This document shows, piece by piece, positions 21,833 through 30,419 of a stretch of DNA of 41,078 nt; within the stretch, counting starts at the first letter, position 1; the number at the start of each line of letters is the position of its first letter. The notes below the pieces were generated by a model. That model was not told the DNA's origin, ran no database searches, and saw nothing but the letters and a program-made list of their open reading frames with translations. The stretch spans positions 1 to 41,078 of the forward strand of contig DAIDHV010000012.1 in assembly GCA_027451905.1 (NCBI GenBank). Reading direction: 5' to 3'. Origin of the DNA: Armatimonadota bacterium. Lineage in GTDB: Bacteria > Armatimonadota > Fimbriimonadia > Fimbriimonadales > Fimbriimonadaceae. A program made the position numbers and the translations under genes.

Positions 21833-22900
21833 ATGGCATCTAGCTTGGTTCGAGAGGCAATGGTAGAACTTGATGGAGCCCACCTTGAAGGAGGAGGAGC
21901 GCTGATCAGAACCGCATTGCAGATGGCTGCCCTCACCCAGCTGCCGGTCCGCATCAGGCAAGTTCGAGGCGGCACAAACCATCCGGGACTAGATTTAGAA
22001 GATATTCAAATCGTCAAGCTTCTTGCCAAGTCTTGCCAAGCCGAACTTGAAGGGTCAGAAATCTCATCCCACGAGCTAACTTTTGTGCCAAAAAGGCGGT
22101 TGATGCCTCTAGCCGACGCACGAGAACCCTCCAAAAAAACATCAAGAGGGGCGAATGCGCTTATCGTTTTGGCGACAGTTCTACCCGTCCTAGCAAGGTC
22201 AGGGGGATTTTGTGAAGTTGAAACGGAGGGCGAAACGTTTGGGCCCAACACGCTTACCTTTGATTACCTCAATCAAGTTGGGTTGCCAGCCCTTAGAAAA
22301 ATGGGCATTTATTGTTGGCTCGATCAGCTGGTTGCGGGATTTGGCCGAGAAAACTACGGCAAGGTTTCGATGGAGGTCGAACCAAGCCAGATCGAAGGAA
22401 TCGAATGGTTGGATCGGGGCAGAATGGTTGGCTGCCATGCCATGATCACCACCAGCGAACTGCCGACTCATGTCTACGCCAGAGGCAAGCAGCATCTCGA
22501 AAATCTGTCTCACTATGCAGGAGTTCCAATTCGAATCAACCATGCCGAAGTCAAGGGGTCTTCCCCTGGTGCAGCAGTGACCTTATGGGCAGAATTTGAA
22601 AGAGGGATGGGCGGAGTTGTTCAGATGGGAAGCCGTGGCTTAAGAATCGAAACCGTAGCCCAGGCTGCCTTTGAGGGGATTTCTGAATTTTTGTCCTCTG
22701 ACGCAACCGTTGACAACCACCTGTGTGATCTCATCTTGGCTCCTGCCGTATTTGCCAATGGCCCGACCACATTTAAAGTCCACCGCCTGACCAAGCGTCT
22801 GCTCACTATTGTTTGGGTAGTTAAGCAGTTTTTACCGATTCACTTAACCGTGTTAGGTGAAGAAGGTCAACCGGGCACCATCAAAATTCGCCCTTCTTAG
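21833..22900 (+). CDS. rtcA: RNA 3'-terminal phosphate cyclase
   Basis: This 355-residue enzyme converts RNA 3'-phosphate ends to 2',3'-cyclic phosphates using ATP. The N-terminal ELDGAHLEGGGALIRTAL and VRGGTNHPGL match the family, as do the segments GGFCEVETEGETFGPN and SSPGAAVTLWAEFE. The histidine in KVHRLTKRLLT (H317) aligns with the nucleophile that becomes adenylated. A TTG at 21824, this ATG and an ATG at 21860 are all possible starts; homologues usually begin close to the ELDG motif. The ligase RtcB and the sigma-54 activator RtcR, partners in other bacteria, are not in the window, though rpoN itself lies 4 kb away. Confidence 0.92.
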   Translation: MASSLVREAMVELDGAHLEGGGALIRTALQMAALTQLPVRIRQVRGGTNHPGLDLEDIQIVKLLAKSCQAELEGSEISSHELTFVPKRRLMPLADAREPSKKTSRGANALIVLATVLPVLARSGGFCEVETEGETFGPNTLTFDYLNQVGLPALRKMGIYCWLDQLVAGFGRENYGKVSMEVEPSQIEGIEWLDRGRMVGCHAMITTSELPTHVYARGKQHLENLSHYAGVPIRINHAEVKGSSPGAAVTLWAEFERGMGGVVQMGSRGLRIETVAQAAFEGISEFLSSDATVDNHLCDLILAPAVFANGPTTFKVHRLTKRLLTIVWVVKQFLPIHLTVLGEEGQPGTIKIRPS

Positions 22901-23040
22901 AGCCTTTCCTTCTTTCGGATTTCACCCAAATTTAGGCTGAGAGTTCTGGACTAGCCCGCAATCTTGAGGTTCAAAAGCAAACAAAATTACCGTTGAATTG
23001 CGTCATTCTGTACACTGAAGGAGTTTCCCCCCAAACGCCA

Positions 23041-25848
23041 ATGAAGTATCGAACTTTTTTATTTGCCGCAATGCTAGGCATTGCGGCCGTCAGCCGCGCC
23101 ACAGTGCTGACCTTAAACACCGCACTTTTTAACAAGGGCCCCCTGACAAGGGCAGAAGTTGTCGCAGCCGCGGATGCTGAGGTCACTACATTTGAAAATA
23201 ATGCCTACAAACTCTCTCAAAATGCCATCGAGCTAAGGCAAAAGCTGGGTTTGTGGAAGAAAGGCATTCCGTTTTCGTTGCCAGTTGTGGTTCGGCTTTC
23301 TTCAAAAACTGGCGGAACGGGGGCTGGGTTTGGCACCGGGGGAGGGTTCAACCATTACTCAGCCGGACCAGGTGGTTTTGGCGGAGGGCCAGGCGGAGGG
23401 CCGAGGCAACTCACAAGCGGACCGCTCACTTTGCAATTTGATTCTTCGGGATCGGAGGCGTTCCCAGTTGCCTATCAGCAGCTTTTACAAAGCGTTTTTA
23501 ACCAAGCCGAACCGACACTCAACCTGCTTTTTGGAAACCCAGCGGTGGGAGGGGTTGTGCATGTTGCCAACTTTGACAGCACAATTGGAGACCGTCAGGC
23601 TGTAGCTGGCGGATACTATCTGCCCAATAACGGGGCAGGAATGCCGGAGATTCGATTTCCAGTTTACAACGCCAATGAAACGGCGGCCGTCAACTTTATC
23701 CATTGCCTGCTCCTTGCTTATTTGGGCCCCGATGGATACTCATCCGATTCTTTTGAAGAGGGGTTGGTTAGGGCGGTGACGATGAAAGTGGTGCGAACCG
23801 CAGGTGCCATGCCATCCAACCTCGATCCCACCGCAATGGAAAACGTTTTAGAGGCAGATTATGACGTGCTTGGATTTTATGATTGGGATAATCAAAGAGC
23901 CCTAAGCGCGGCTTCGTTTATTGCCCCCAACTTGATTTCTACCCCTTTGCCAGCAAGCGGAGGAACAGGGCTATTTTTGGATCGGTACATCATGGCCGGC
24001 TCGGCGTGGGCAAAAGTTCTTACCGAATACCCAACTTTTGCCGCCAACCTCAATCAACAAATCTATGCCAATCCATCGCTGGGCAGCAATATCCCCGGAC
24101 TTGTCAGTGCCGCTCAGACCATCTTAAACACCAGCCGCCCTTCTGCCCCAACCGTGGAGGGCTATCCATTTGTCAATTGGTACGATCGGCAATTTGTTTT
24201 ACAGCCGACTTCCGTTTTTGGGACAAGGCTATTTTCTCAGGTCTTGCCAATTAGCCCCACAACCGGAGACTTTGCGGTTTTTGACATCGCGGCAACCCTC
24301 TTCTCTACTGATTCAAGCGGCAACGAGAAGCTCCTGAGTTCCGTTACGGGATATCCGATATTTTGGGATGATCAGTACCAACGCTTTACAACCAGCGCCC
24401 AAGATGCCCAGATGGCATTTAACAACGGAGATGCCAACGTTGAACCGAATTTGCCCGATCTCTATGCTGGCCAAGAGTATCGTGCCACTCTGGACGTCCC
24501 CGTCCTTGATCAGGTGGCAAGGGTGATGGTGCCTGCCGATGGAGCTTATACATCATCTGGCACAGGCAATGACTTTTACGGGACAACCGCAGGAGTGACC
24601 CTCAACACCGGTGACACATTAAACGTGACGGTTTCGGTTGGTGGAACCCAAATTGCTTCCTTTCCGGTGGTCAACGATGCTTTTGGCGGCACGATTGGAT
24701 CGCTGAACGGTTACGACACGGGAGGACTGCAAATCACAGTTTCGTTGGTTCAACAGTCGGGAACCACAAATACCACGCTGTTGACAAGAACAATTGATAA
24801 ACCCGGACCTGGGGCGCTTGCCGTCAATATGTTTGTCAATTCAGAACAAACCTATTCCTACCCGAATGGACTTCCGGGTGGGATTTCCATGGTTGGGATT
24901 CCTGATGACCCTTACACCAGCGATGTAGCCGCCATTTTAGGAACGCCGGCCAATGACACGCTGGTTGCGCGGTATGATCCTTCCACCGTCAACTACGATT
25001 TCTACCCAGATGTGGAGCCTTTTGAAGCTGGTCACAGTTATTTTGTCAACCTAAACACGTCGATCCCTAACTTTGCCCTTTCCGGCAGAGAGCAAAGCGG
25101 CACCTCGCGCTGTGTTGCATTAAAACCGGGTTGGAATATGGTGAGCTTGCCTCTTCTGCAATCCCTGCAAACCACTAGCGTTCGCGTGGTCCATGCCACC
25201 GATTTTCCGGTTGACTTCGCAACCGCAGAAGGAACTTTGATTGGCAAGGATTTCTTCTTCTTTGCTCCTGGAGCCAACGACCCGATCGCGGGAACCCCAC
25301 AAGGCGGCACATTCAAACCTTCCACGACCTTTGACCCAGGAGTTGGATACTTTATAGAAGATCTTGCCCCAGAAGGGGTTACGTTGGTTTTTGATCCTGG
25401 CAACACCGCCAACATTGCTCATCCGCTGGCATCGCAACCCTCTGGCTGGGAAATGAAGGCGATTTTTACGACCGCCGACGGCCATTCCACAGAGGATATT
25501 TTGGGAGGGCTGATCGGAGCCACTGATGTTTACAACAGCAGCTTTGATACCCCGTTGCCACCCGTCCTGGGAGTTGGCTTGCAAGCCGCTTCGCTCAACG
25601 GACCTACTCGACTGTTTCGTGATGAAAGATCGTATGGCAAGTGGCAAAACTTCACCATTCAGGTGCAGGGACTTCCGGTTGGAAAACAGTTCACGCTTTC
25701 GTTTGCTAGAGATCAGGGCATCATTCGGTACTTTACGGTCACCAACAATCAAACTGGTCAGATTCAAACCTGCTTTATCAATTCTCAACTCACTTTTACG
25801 GCAACCGCCGCAACCGAGACATTTACCATAAGGGCGATAGGATTTTGA
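23041..25848 (+). CDS. Large secreted protein with degenerate peptidase-like N-terminal region
   Basis: This 935-residue exported protein has a signal peptide (MKYRTFLFAAMLGIAAVSRA) and no family I can name. A Gly-rich linker lies at about 95-125. The region from about 170 to 350 has the outline of a surface metallopeptidase (FIHCLLLAYLG, then SFEEGLVRAV), but the first motif lacks the HExxH glutamate and second histidine, so it is probably inactive. The rest is beta-rich, with paired modules containing GWNMVSLPL and an FDPGVGYFIE motif, a pattern common in secreted proteins of this kind. The frame extends 16 codons upstream to a TTG, but the ATG at 23041 starts the signal peptide. It overlaps the lipoprotein gene by 4 bp, so their translation is coupled. 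Confidence 0.7.
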   Translation: MKYRTFLFAAMLGIAAVSRATVLTLNTALFNKGPLTRAEVVAAADAEVTTFENNAYKLSQNAIELRQKLGLWKKGIPFSLPVVVRLSSKTGGTGAGFGTGGGFNHYSAGPGGFGGGPGGGPRQLTSGPLTLQFDSSGSEAFPVAYQQLLQSVFNQAEPTLNLLFGNPAVGGVVHVANFDSTIGDRQAVAGGYYLPNNGAGMPEIRFPVYNANETAAVNFIHCLLLAYLGPDGYSSDSFEEGLVRAVTMKVVRTAGAMPSNLDPTAMENVLEADYDVLGFYDWDNQRALSAASFIAPNLISTPLPASGGTGLFLDRYIMAGSAWAKVLTEYPTFAANLNQQIYANPSLGSNIPGLVSAAQTILNTSRPSAPTVEGYPFVNWYDRQFVLQPTSVFGTRLFSQVLPISPTTGDFAVFDIAATLFSTDSSGNEKLLSSVTGYPIFWDDQYQRFTTSAQDAQMAFNNGDANVEPNLPDLYAGQEYRATLDVPVLDQVARVMVPADGAYTSSGTGNDFYGTTAGVTLNTGDTLNVTVSVGGTQIASFPVVNDAFGGTIGSLNGYDTGGLQITVSLVQQSGTTNTTLLTRTIDKPGPGALAVNMFVNSEQTYSYPNGLPGGISMVGIPDDPYTSDVAAILGTPANDTLVARYDPSTVNYDFYPDVEPFEAGHSYFVNLNTSIPNFALSGREQSGTSRCVALKPGWNMVSLPLLQSLQTTSVRVVHATDFPVDFATAEGTLIGKDFFFFAPGANDPIAGTPQGGTFKPSTTFDPGVGYFIEDLAPEGVTLVFDPGNTANIAHPLASQPSGWEMKAIFTTADGHSTEDILGGLIGATDVYNSSFDTPLPPVLGVGLQAASLNGPTRLFRDERSYGKWQNFTIQVQGLPVGKQFTLSFARDQGIIRYFTVTNNQTGQIQTCFINSQLTFTATAATETFTIRAIGF

Positions 25849-26735
25849 AATACAAAACAATCTTAACTGTTTGCGGTCTGATCGCGGCCACAATTCTCCT
25901 GTCACTGGGATTGGTTGCCTGCGGGGGCGGAGGGTCTGGGTCTTCAGGCAGCATTACGGTTACTGGCATCGTCTTGGATGTGGAAACAGGCGCGCCAACG
26001 AATCCTCAAAGCAGCGTGCAGGCTGGCAGCCTCAGCACGCTAACCTCGGCGGTTGATGGATCGTTTAGCCTCAATGTGCCTTCCGGCACGTCGAGCTTAT
26101 CGGTGGATACAAATGGGCCAGACGGGGTCTTTACCTTTGCGATCCCCCCTGCCACCGCTACCGAAGACGTTGGCGATCTCTATGTGGGTCCCAATAAAGT
26201 CACCGTAACCGGCACCGTGGTTGATGCTTCCAATAACAATCCCGTTCAGGGAGCGACGATTGATTTTGCGGGAGTCCTTGGCACAACCAACGCAAGCGGA
26301 AATTTTTCTCTAGCCAATGTTGCCTATCCCAATTCGTCTTTTGCCGCTTTTCAGGGCATAGTTGGCTCGGTACGAGATCCCAACTATTTTGCGGGAACAT
26401 TTAACTTAAGCAATGCAACTTTGACGGGAGGATCCATTGATGCAGGAACCATTCTTTTAACGCCTTTGAGCAGCACCACGCCTCCGCCTCCCCCAGGTGA
26501 TCTTTATGGAACGGTGACTCCTGCCGCTTTAGGTGCCAATTCTACGGTCACGGTTTCTCAAAACGGAACTCCATTCCGGCAAACTGCGGCAGATAATACG
26601 GGATCGTACTCATTTTGGCTGCCACCAGGAACCTATTCCATTTCGGCGGTCAATGGAACTCACTCGTCTACTCCGGTAAACGTGACGATAGCCTCGACTA
26701 CCGATATTCATCAGCTAAACCTAACGATTAACTGA
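25845..26735 (+). CDS. Lipoprotein with carboxypeptidase-regulatory-like beta domains
   Basis: This 296-residue lipoprotein has a signal peptide ending in the lipobox LVAC at C26, followed by a Gly/Ser-rich linker. Three beta-sandwich modules of the carboxypeptidase-regulatory or Ig-like type follow: ITVTGIVLDVETGAP, VTVTGTVVDASNNNPVQGAT and, after a TTPPPPPGD linker, a shorter third one (YGTVTPAALG to TYSISAVNG). Its TTG start overlaps the stop of the upstream gene in TTGA, so it is translated with it, and the two products probably act together at the cell surface. The function is unknown. A hairpin follows at 26746-26777. Confidence 0.8.
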   Translation: MKYKTILTVCGLIAATILLSLGLVACGGGGSGSSGSITVTGIVLDVETGAPTNPQSSVQAGSLSTLTSAVDGSFSLNVPSGTSSLSVDTNGPDGVFTFAIPPATATEDVGDLYVGPNKVTVTGTVVDASNNNPVQGATIDFAGVLGTTNASGNFSLANVAYPNSSFAAFQGIVGSVRDPNYFAGTFNLSNATLTGGSIDAGTILLTPLSSTTPPPPPGDLYGTVTPAALGANSTVTVSQNGTPFRQTAADNTGSYSFWLPPGTYSISAVNGTHSSTPVNVTIASTTDIHQLNLTIN

Positions 26736-26745
26736 TCCAGACGGG

Positions 26746-26777
26746 GTTGCCTCCTGAACACCTCAGCCAGAGGCAGC
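26746..26777 (+). terminator. Hairpin after the lipoprotein gene
   Basis: GTTGCCTC (26746-26753) pairs with GAGGCAGC (26770-26777) in 7 of 8 positions plus one G-U pair. No T tract follows, so termination is tentative. Confidence 0.35.
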
Positions 26778-26926
26778 CCAAAAATCTTGACTTCCCTTTG
26801 AGCAAGCCGGACCCTGCCTTTCGGCTGGGCCAGCAAAAACCGAAACTAATACCAGCAAGGAAAGAACCCATTTCCTCCGAACTACATTAAGGGGATAGAA
26901 ATCTTATTGGGAATGATTCCCATCTG

Positions 26927-28366
26927 ATGGAGAGCCTCCAGCAAGGAAGCAGGGTATTGAGCAGCAACTACGGACAGGGTTCTAGAGTTTCATTAGGGTT
27001 CCGACAACAGCAAAAGCACCAGCTAAAGCAAAAACTAAGCATTGATCCTAGGGTGGTGATGCAAGGCAAACTTTTAGAGCTGAACCAAGCCGAGCTTGAC
27101 GCTGCAGTTGATGCAGAAATGTTGGAGAATCCAGCCCTGATCCGCCTTGACGATCCTGAGCCCATAACTCAAGAGGAAGTGCTTAAGAAAATTGCGCCTC
27201 AAGAGTTGGCGCCAAGTGGAGACTGGCACGAAGGCAAGCGTTCTTTGCCTTCCGACGATCCCACAAGCTGGGTTGAACTTGCTTCCAGCCAAACAACCCT
27301 TTGCGAGCATCTCATGGCTTCGCTGCTACCTCGGCTTCCAGAAGAACTGCGTCGAGCTGGCCAGTGGGCTATTCACTCTCTCGATGAACGAGGCTATCTT
27401 GACATCTCGGTAGAAGAGCTCGCTTATGAGTCCGGCTGCAGCCTCGAGGAGGCTGCAGCCGTGATTCTTGCTCTGCAAGAATGCGAGCCGCCTGGGATTG
27501 GAGCTTCGACCCTCCGTGAATGCCTGATGCTGCAGCTTAAAGGCAATGATTCGGTAACCCAGATGGCAAAGCAGATTTTAGAGGAAGGCTGGGAAGAATT
27601 CATTGCGGGAAGGCACCTGAAACTTTCTAGAAAATTCGGAGCCGTCTTGCCCCTCATCAAAAGGGCCTGTTCTCGTATCAAGAACCTGTCACCATTCCCC
27701 GCCGAAACCTTTAATTCTTGTTATAGCATCCAAGAATCCGCAGTTCCGGTTGCCGCCGATTTGCAGATTCAGCGCAGTGAAACCGGCTGGAAGATTACGG
27801 TACAAGGCGTTAGCGCCGATTCTCTTGGAATCGAACATTTTTACCGCAAGAAATCAAACGAAATCAAGGCTCGAAGCGAGCATTCTCGGTTCTATGAGTG
27901 CGCAGAATCCAAACACATCCTCATGTACGTGAAGCGAGCCAGCGAGTTTATCGAAGGGGTTCAGGTTCGCCATAAGACAATGCATCTTATCGGCGCATAT
28001 TTAGCGCAAGAGCAAACCGGCTTTTTAACAACCGGCTCTTACCGATTTTTGCGCAGCCTTACCCGTTCCAAAATGGCAAAAGATTTGGGCCTTCATGAGA
28101 GCACGGTTAGCCGCGCTACTGCTGGCAAACATATTCAGATGCCAAGCGGCGAAGTGGTCTCTTTCGAGGTCTTCTTCAAGCCAGCCTTGAAAGTTCAGAA
28201 GATGATCGAAGAAATCTTGGCGTCAGAAAACCCATCAAACCCCCTTTCTGATGAGGCGATTGCCCTGAAGCTGGCAGAATTAGACATCAAAGTGGCAAGA
28301 AGGACGGTACACAAGTACCGAGACCTTGCTCGCTTAAGCTCTTCAAGAAGACGCCGGGCTGCTTAA
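26927..28366 (+). CDS. rpoN: RNA polymerase sigma-54 factor
   Basis: This 479-residue protein directs polymerase to -24/-12 promoters and needs an AAA+ activator for open complex formation. Region I is Gln-rich (GFRQQQKHQLKQKLSIDP, then MLENPAL), the core-binding region follows, then the HTH with LGLHESTVSRATAGK and, near the C-terminus, the RpoN box ARRTVHKYRDLARL, where the usual ARRTVAKYRE has a His for Ala. The ATG at 26927 lies after a small palindrome (TGGGAA-TGA-TTCCCA, 26908-26922), with no clear Shine-Dalgarno site. No enhancer-binding activator is nearby. Confidence 0.95.
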   Translation: MESLQQGSRVLSSNYGQGSRVSLGFRQQQKHQLKQKLSIDPRVVMQGKLLELNQAELDAAVDAEMLENPALIRLDDPEPITQEEVLKKIAPQELAPSGDWHEGKRSLPSDDPTSWVELASSQTTLCEHLMASLLPRLPEELRRAGQWAIHSLDERGYLDISVEELAYESGCSLEEAAAVILALQECEPPGIGASTLRECLMLQLKGNDSVTQMAKQILEEGWEEFIAGRHLKLSRKFGAVLPLIKRACSRIKNLSPFPAETFNSCYSIQESAVPVAADLQIQRSETGWKITVQGVSADSLGIEHFYRKKSNEIKARSEHSRFYECAESKHILMYVKRASEFIEGVQVRHKTMHLIGAYLAQEQTGFLTTGSYRFLRSLTRSKMAKDLGLHESTVSRATAGKHIQMPSGEVVSFEVFFKPALKVQKMIEEILASENPSNPLSDEAIALKLAELDIKVARRTVHKYRDLARLSSSRRRRAA

Positions 28367-28410
28367 ACAGTTTCAAGAGGCGCGGAGCCACTTAACCAAG
28401 CCTGCCCCTC

Positions 28411-28424
28411 CCTAAGTTCTTAGG
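28411..28424. terminator. Small palindrome between rpoN and the prenyltransferase
   Basis: CCTAAG-TT-CTTAGG followed by TTT lies between two convergent genes. The 6-bp stem is small for a terminator, with a 2-nt loop. Confidence 0.3.
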
Positions 28425-28442
28425 TTTGACCACCGAAGCCTT

Positions 28443-29450
28443 TTAGGCTCGGCGGGCAAGAACATAGTCGGCAACTGCAACCAAGATGTCTTTATAGCTA
28501 GAAGAAGGCAAGGGCTCAAGTGCGCATTTTCCAAGTTCAACTTCTTTGATCGCAAATTCTTCGACCTCCGAAAAAGCGCCTCTCGTTTCCATCCAGCCAC
28601 AGATCATCCTCATCTCATCATCACTCACACCATTGCCAAATCGAGACCGAAGGACCCTTTCTTCTTCTTCCGAAAGGTGTTTCTTAAGCCTAATGAGGGG
28701 CAAAGTTGCCTGCCCATCCCGAAAGTCAATGGAACTGGTTTTGCCGGTTTCTGAACCCTTTCCTCGGTAATCCAAAATATCGTCTGCAATCTGAAAAGCA
28801 AGGCCAATGTGCTCGCCGTAGGCTCGCAGTGCGGACCGTATTTCAGGACTTGCGTCGGCAAGCTGCCCTCCTACTTCACAGCAGGCACGGATAAAGCTAG
28901 CGGTTTTGAGGTTTAGGATATCCAAGTGTTCAAGCTCGGTGAGATCAAAATTGCCACGAGCTTCTAGCTCTCTCACTTCGCCTTCCGCAACTTCCACCGC
29001 TGCCTCCGAGACGGTGCGAGTGACAGCAACATCACCATCTTGGGCCATGACCGCCATTGCTTTGGCAAGGAGAACATCACCGCTGAGAACGCTTTGGGTG
29101 ATGCCATAGACTTGATGAGCCGTAGGCTGGCCCCGCCTTGTCACCGATTCGTCAATCACATCGTCATGAATCAAAGTTGCCATGTGGATCATCTCCATCA
29201 CCGCTCCATAAAGATGAGTTCGTTTGATTTCCAAAGGATTTCCCACCGCATGGGCAGCCACAATGGTAAAGGCAGGCCGAAGCCTTTTTCCACCTGCACG
29301 CAGGGTGTGTCTTCCAACCCCTGCCACTAGCGAAACCGGCGAGGAAACCAACCCTGCCAGTTCCCGTTCTACGGCATCAATTTGGCTGTTCATCCAATCC
29401 AGCAGTTGTGGATCGATTTGGGCTAGTCCCAAGTTTTGTAAGCTTGTCAT
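28443..29450 (-). CDS. Long-chain polyprenyl diphosphate synthase (heptaprenyl/octaprenyl type)
   Basis: This 335-residue trans-prenyltransferase condenses isopentenyl diphosphate onto allylic diphosphates. Both aspartate-rich motifs are intact: D96-D-V-I-D100 (FARM) and D223-D-I-L-D227 (SARM), with GGKRLRP upstream. The residues before the first motif are not bulky, so a long product is expected. Its ATG overlaps the menG stop in ATGA, so the two are coupled. In Bacillus the order hepS-menG-hepT makes the menaquinone side chain and completes the quinone. Here hepS is absent, so the enzyme probably works alone. The open frame continues 73 codons upstream inside menG, but this extension is not real. 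Confidence 0.92.
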   Translation of the reverse strand: MTSLQNLGLAQIDPQLLDWMNSQIDAVERELAGLVSSPVSLVAGVGRHTLRAGGKRLRPAFTIVAAHAVGNPLEIKRTHLYGAVMEMIHMATLIHDDVIDESVTRRGQPTAHQVYGITQSVLSGDVLLAKAMAVMAQDGDVAVTRTVSEAAVEVAEGEVRELEARGNFDLTELEHLDILNLKTASFIRACCEVGGQLADASPEIRSALRAYGEHIGLAFQIADDILDYRGKGSETGKTSSIDFRDGQATLPLIRLKKHLSEEEERVLRSRFGNGVSDDEMRMICGWMETRGAFSEVEEFAIKEVELGKCALEPLPSSSYKDILVAVADYVLARRA

Positions 29451-30166
29451 GGCTTTTCTCCGGTATGGAGGCAAATGTTTCCCATCATAAAGTCTCTTGT
29501 TTGTATCTTGATAAATCCAGCGTCTTTCATGGACTGGCAGAGTTGATCGCGGCTCCAGAAAGCAGCTGCGCTTTGGGGCAGGTAGGTGTAGGCATGCTTG
29601 GCGCCAAATTTGCGCCCCAGCAAAGGAAGGAGATTCCCTAAAACAATTTGGCTTAGCTTTGCAAGCCATTTTTGTTTAGGGAGGGCCATGTCGAGAGAAG
29701 CAAATCTTCCCCCTGGCTTAAGAACTCTGAAAATCTCTTGGTGGGCTAGGTCGTAATCCGACAAGTTTCTAATCCCCCACCCCACCGAAACCGCATCCAC
29801 TGATTCACTTTTCAAAGGGATTTCAAGGGCGTCGGCAAGGGCAAACTGGGCCCCGGGCTGCTTGGCATGGGCTTTAGAGATCATTGGCTGGCAAAAATCG
29901 AACCCCACAACACTTCCGGTATCTCCGACCTTGGATTGCAGCAAGGAAAGAAATTCTCCGGTCCCGCAGCAAAGGTCAAGCGCCTTGTCACCCTCTTGAA
30001 GTTGCAGGGTATTCACCGCTATCTTTCGCCACCTTTTGTCTTGGTTCAGAGACATCAACTGGTTGAGCCTATCGTATTGGTCAGAGATGCCAGAGAACAT
30101 CTCTTGCACCAGCCGTCTCTTTTCTTTCCCTCGGTTAAAGAGGTCTTGATGGAGAGAATCTGGCAT
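29447..30166 (-). CDS. menG: Demethylmenaquinone methyltransferase (UbiE/MenG family)
   Basis: This 239-residue SAM-dependent methyltransferase carries out the last step of menaquinone synthesis. The SAM-binding motif I is ALDLCCGTGEF; the UbiE/COQ5 signatures are MFSGISDQYDRLNQLMSL and WGIRNLSDY, followed by LKPGGRFASLDM. I chose the ATG at 30166 because AAAGGAG lies 11 nt upstream; the frame also allows an ATG at 30187 and a TTG at 30205, which would place the start inside a perfect palindrome. It is the first gene of a two-gene unit with the prenyl diphosphate synthase. UbiE/MenG proteins may also act on ubiquinone precursors, but the partner enzyme and phylum favour menaquinone. Confidence 0.9.
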   Translation of the reverse strand: MPDSLHQDLFNRGKEKRRLVQEMFSGISDQYDRLNQLMSLNQDKRWRKIAVNTLQLQEGDKALDLCCGTGEFLSLLQSKVGDTGSVVGFDFCQPMISKAHAKQPGAQFALADALEIPLKSESVDAVSVGWGIRNLSDYDLAHQEIFRVLKPGGRFASLDMALPKQKWLAKLSQIVLGNLLPLLGRKFGAKHAYTYLPQSAAAFWSRDQLCQSMKDAGFIKIQTRDFMMGNICLHTGEKP

Positions 30167-30198
30167 GTCTACGGTGGCTCCTTTCATTAATGTCGTAA

Positions 30199-30218
30199 AT
30201 TTCAATAACTATTGAAAT
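30199..30218. promoter_or_regulatory. Perfect 9-2-9 palindrome upstream of menG
   Basis: ATTTCAATA and TATTGAAAT are exact inverted repeats with a 2-bp centre. The site lies 33 bp upstream of the menG ATG, in the divergent interval to argH. It looks like a repressor or activator site for a dimer; I cannot assign a family. The interval 30219-30419 holds no gene. Confidence 0.45.
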
Positions 30219-30405
30219 CTACTCTACCCGAATTGTAGTTGTTGCACAGAAAAGCAAACCTCTTCCACTTTTTAAGATGGAATTTTTTGTTTGCAGGCTC
30301 ATCGTTTGGTTCCTTTGGAGCCAACGTTTAGTAGAAAATTGGCAAAAAGAGAATTCCGAGATGCCCAATTTTGGGACAAAGATGGAAAATAGAGCCACTT
30401 CATTC

Positions 30406-30411
30406 CATAAT
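30406..30411 (+). promoter_or_regulatory. Candidate -10 of argH
   Basis: CATAAT ends 8 nt before the argH ATG, predicting a leader of 0-2 nt. No strong -35 is seen, and a small palindrome CCCAA-TT-TTGGG (30364-30375) lies upstream. Confidence 0.3.
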
Positions 30412-30419
30412 AAAGCGCT

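Noticed and set aside
25120-25905. A 261-codon minus-strand frame opposite the large secreted protein
   Set aside because: It is a complementary-strand shadow of a long gene with a signal peptide and clear domain patterns; its own product has no family features.
28443-29669. A 408-residue form of the polyprenyl synthase
   Set aside because: The first 73 codons lie inside menG and do not resemble the family; the ATG at 29450 couples with the menG stop in ATGA.
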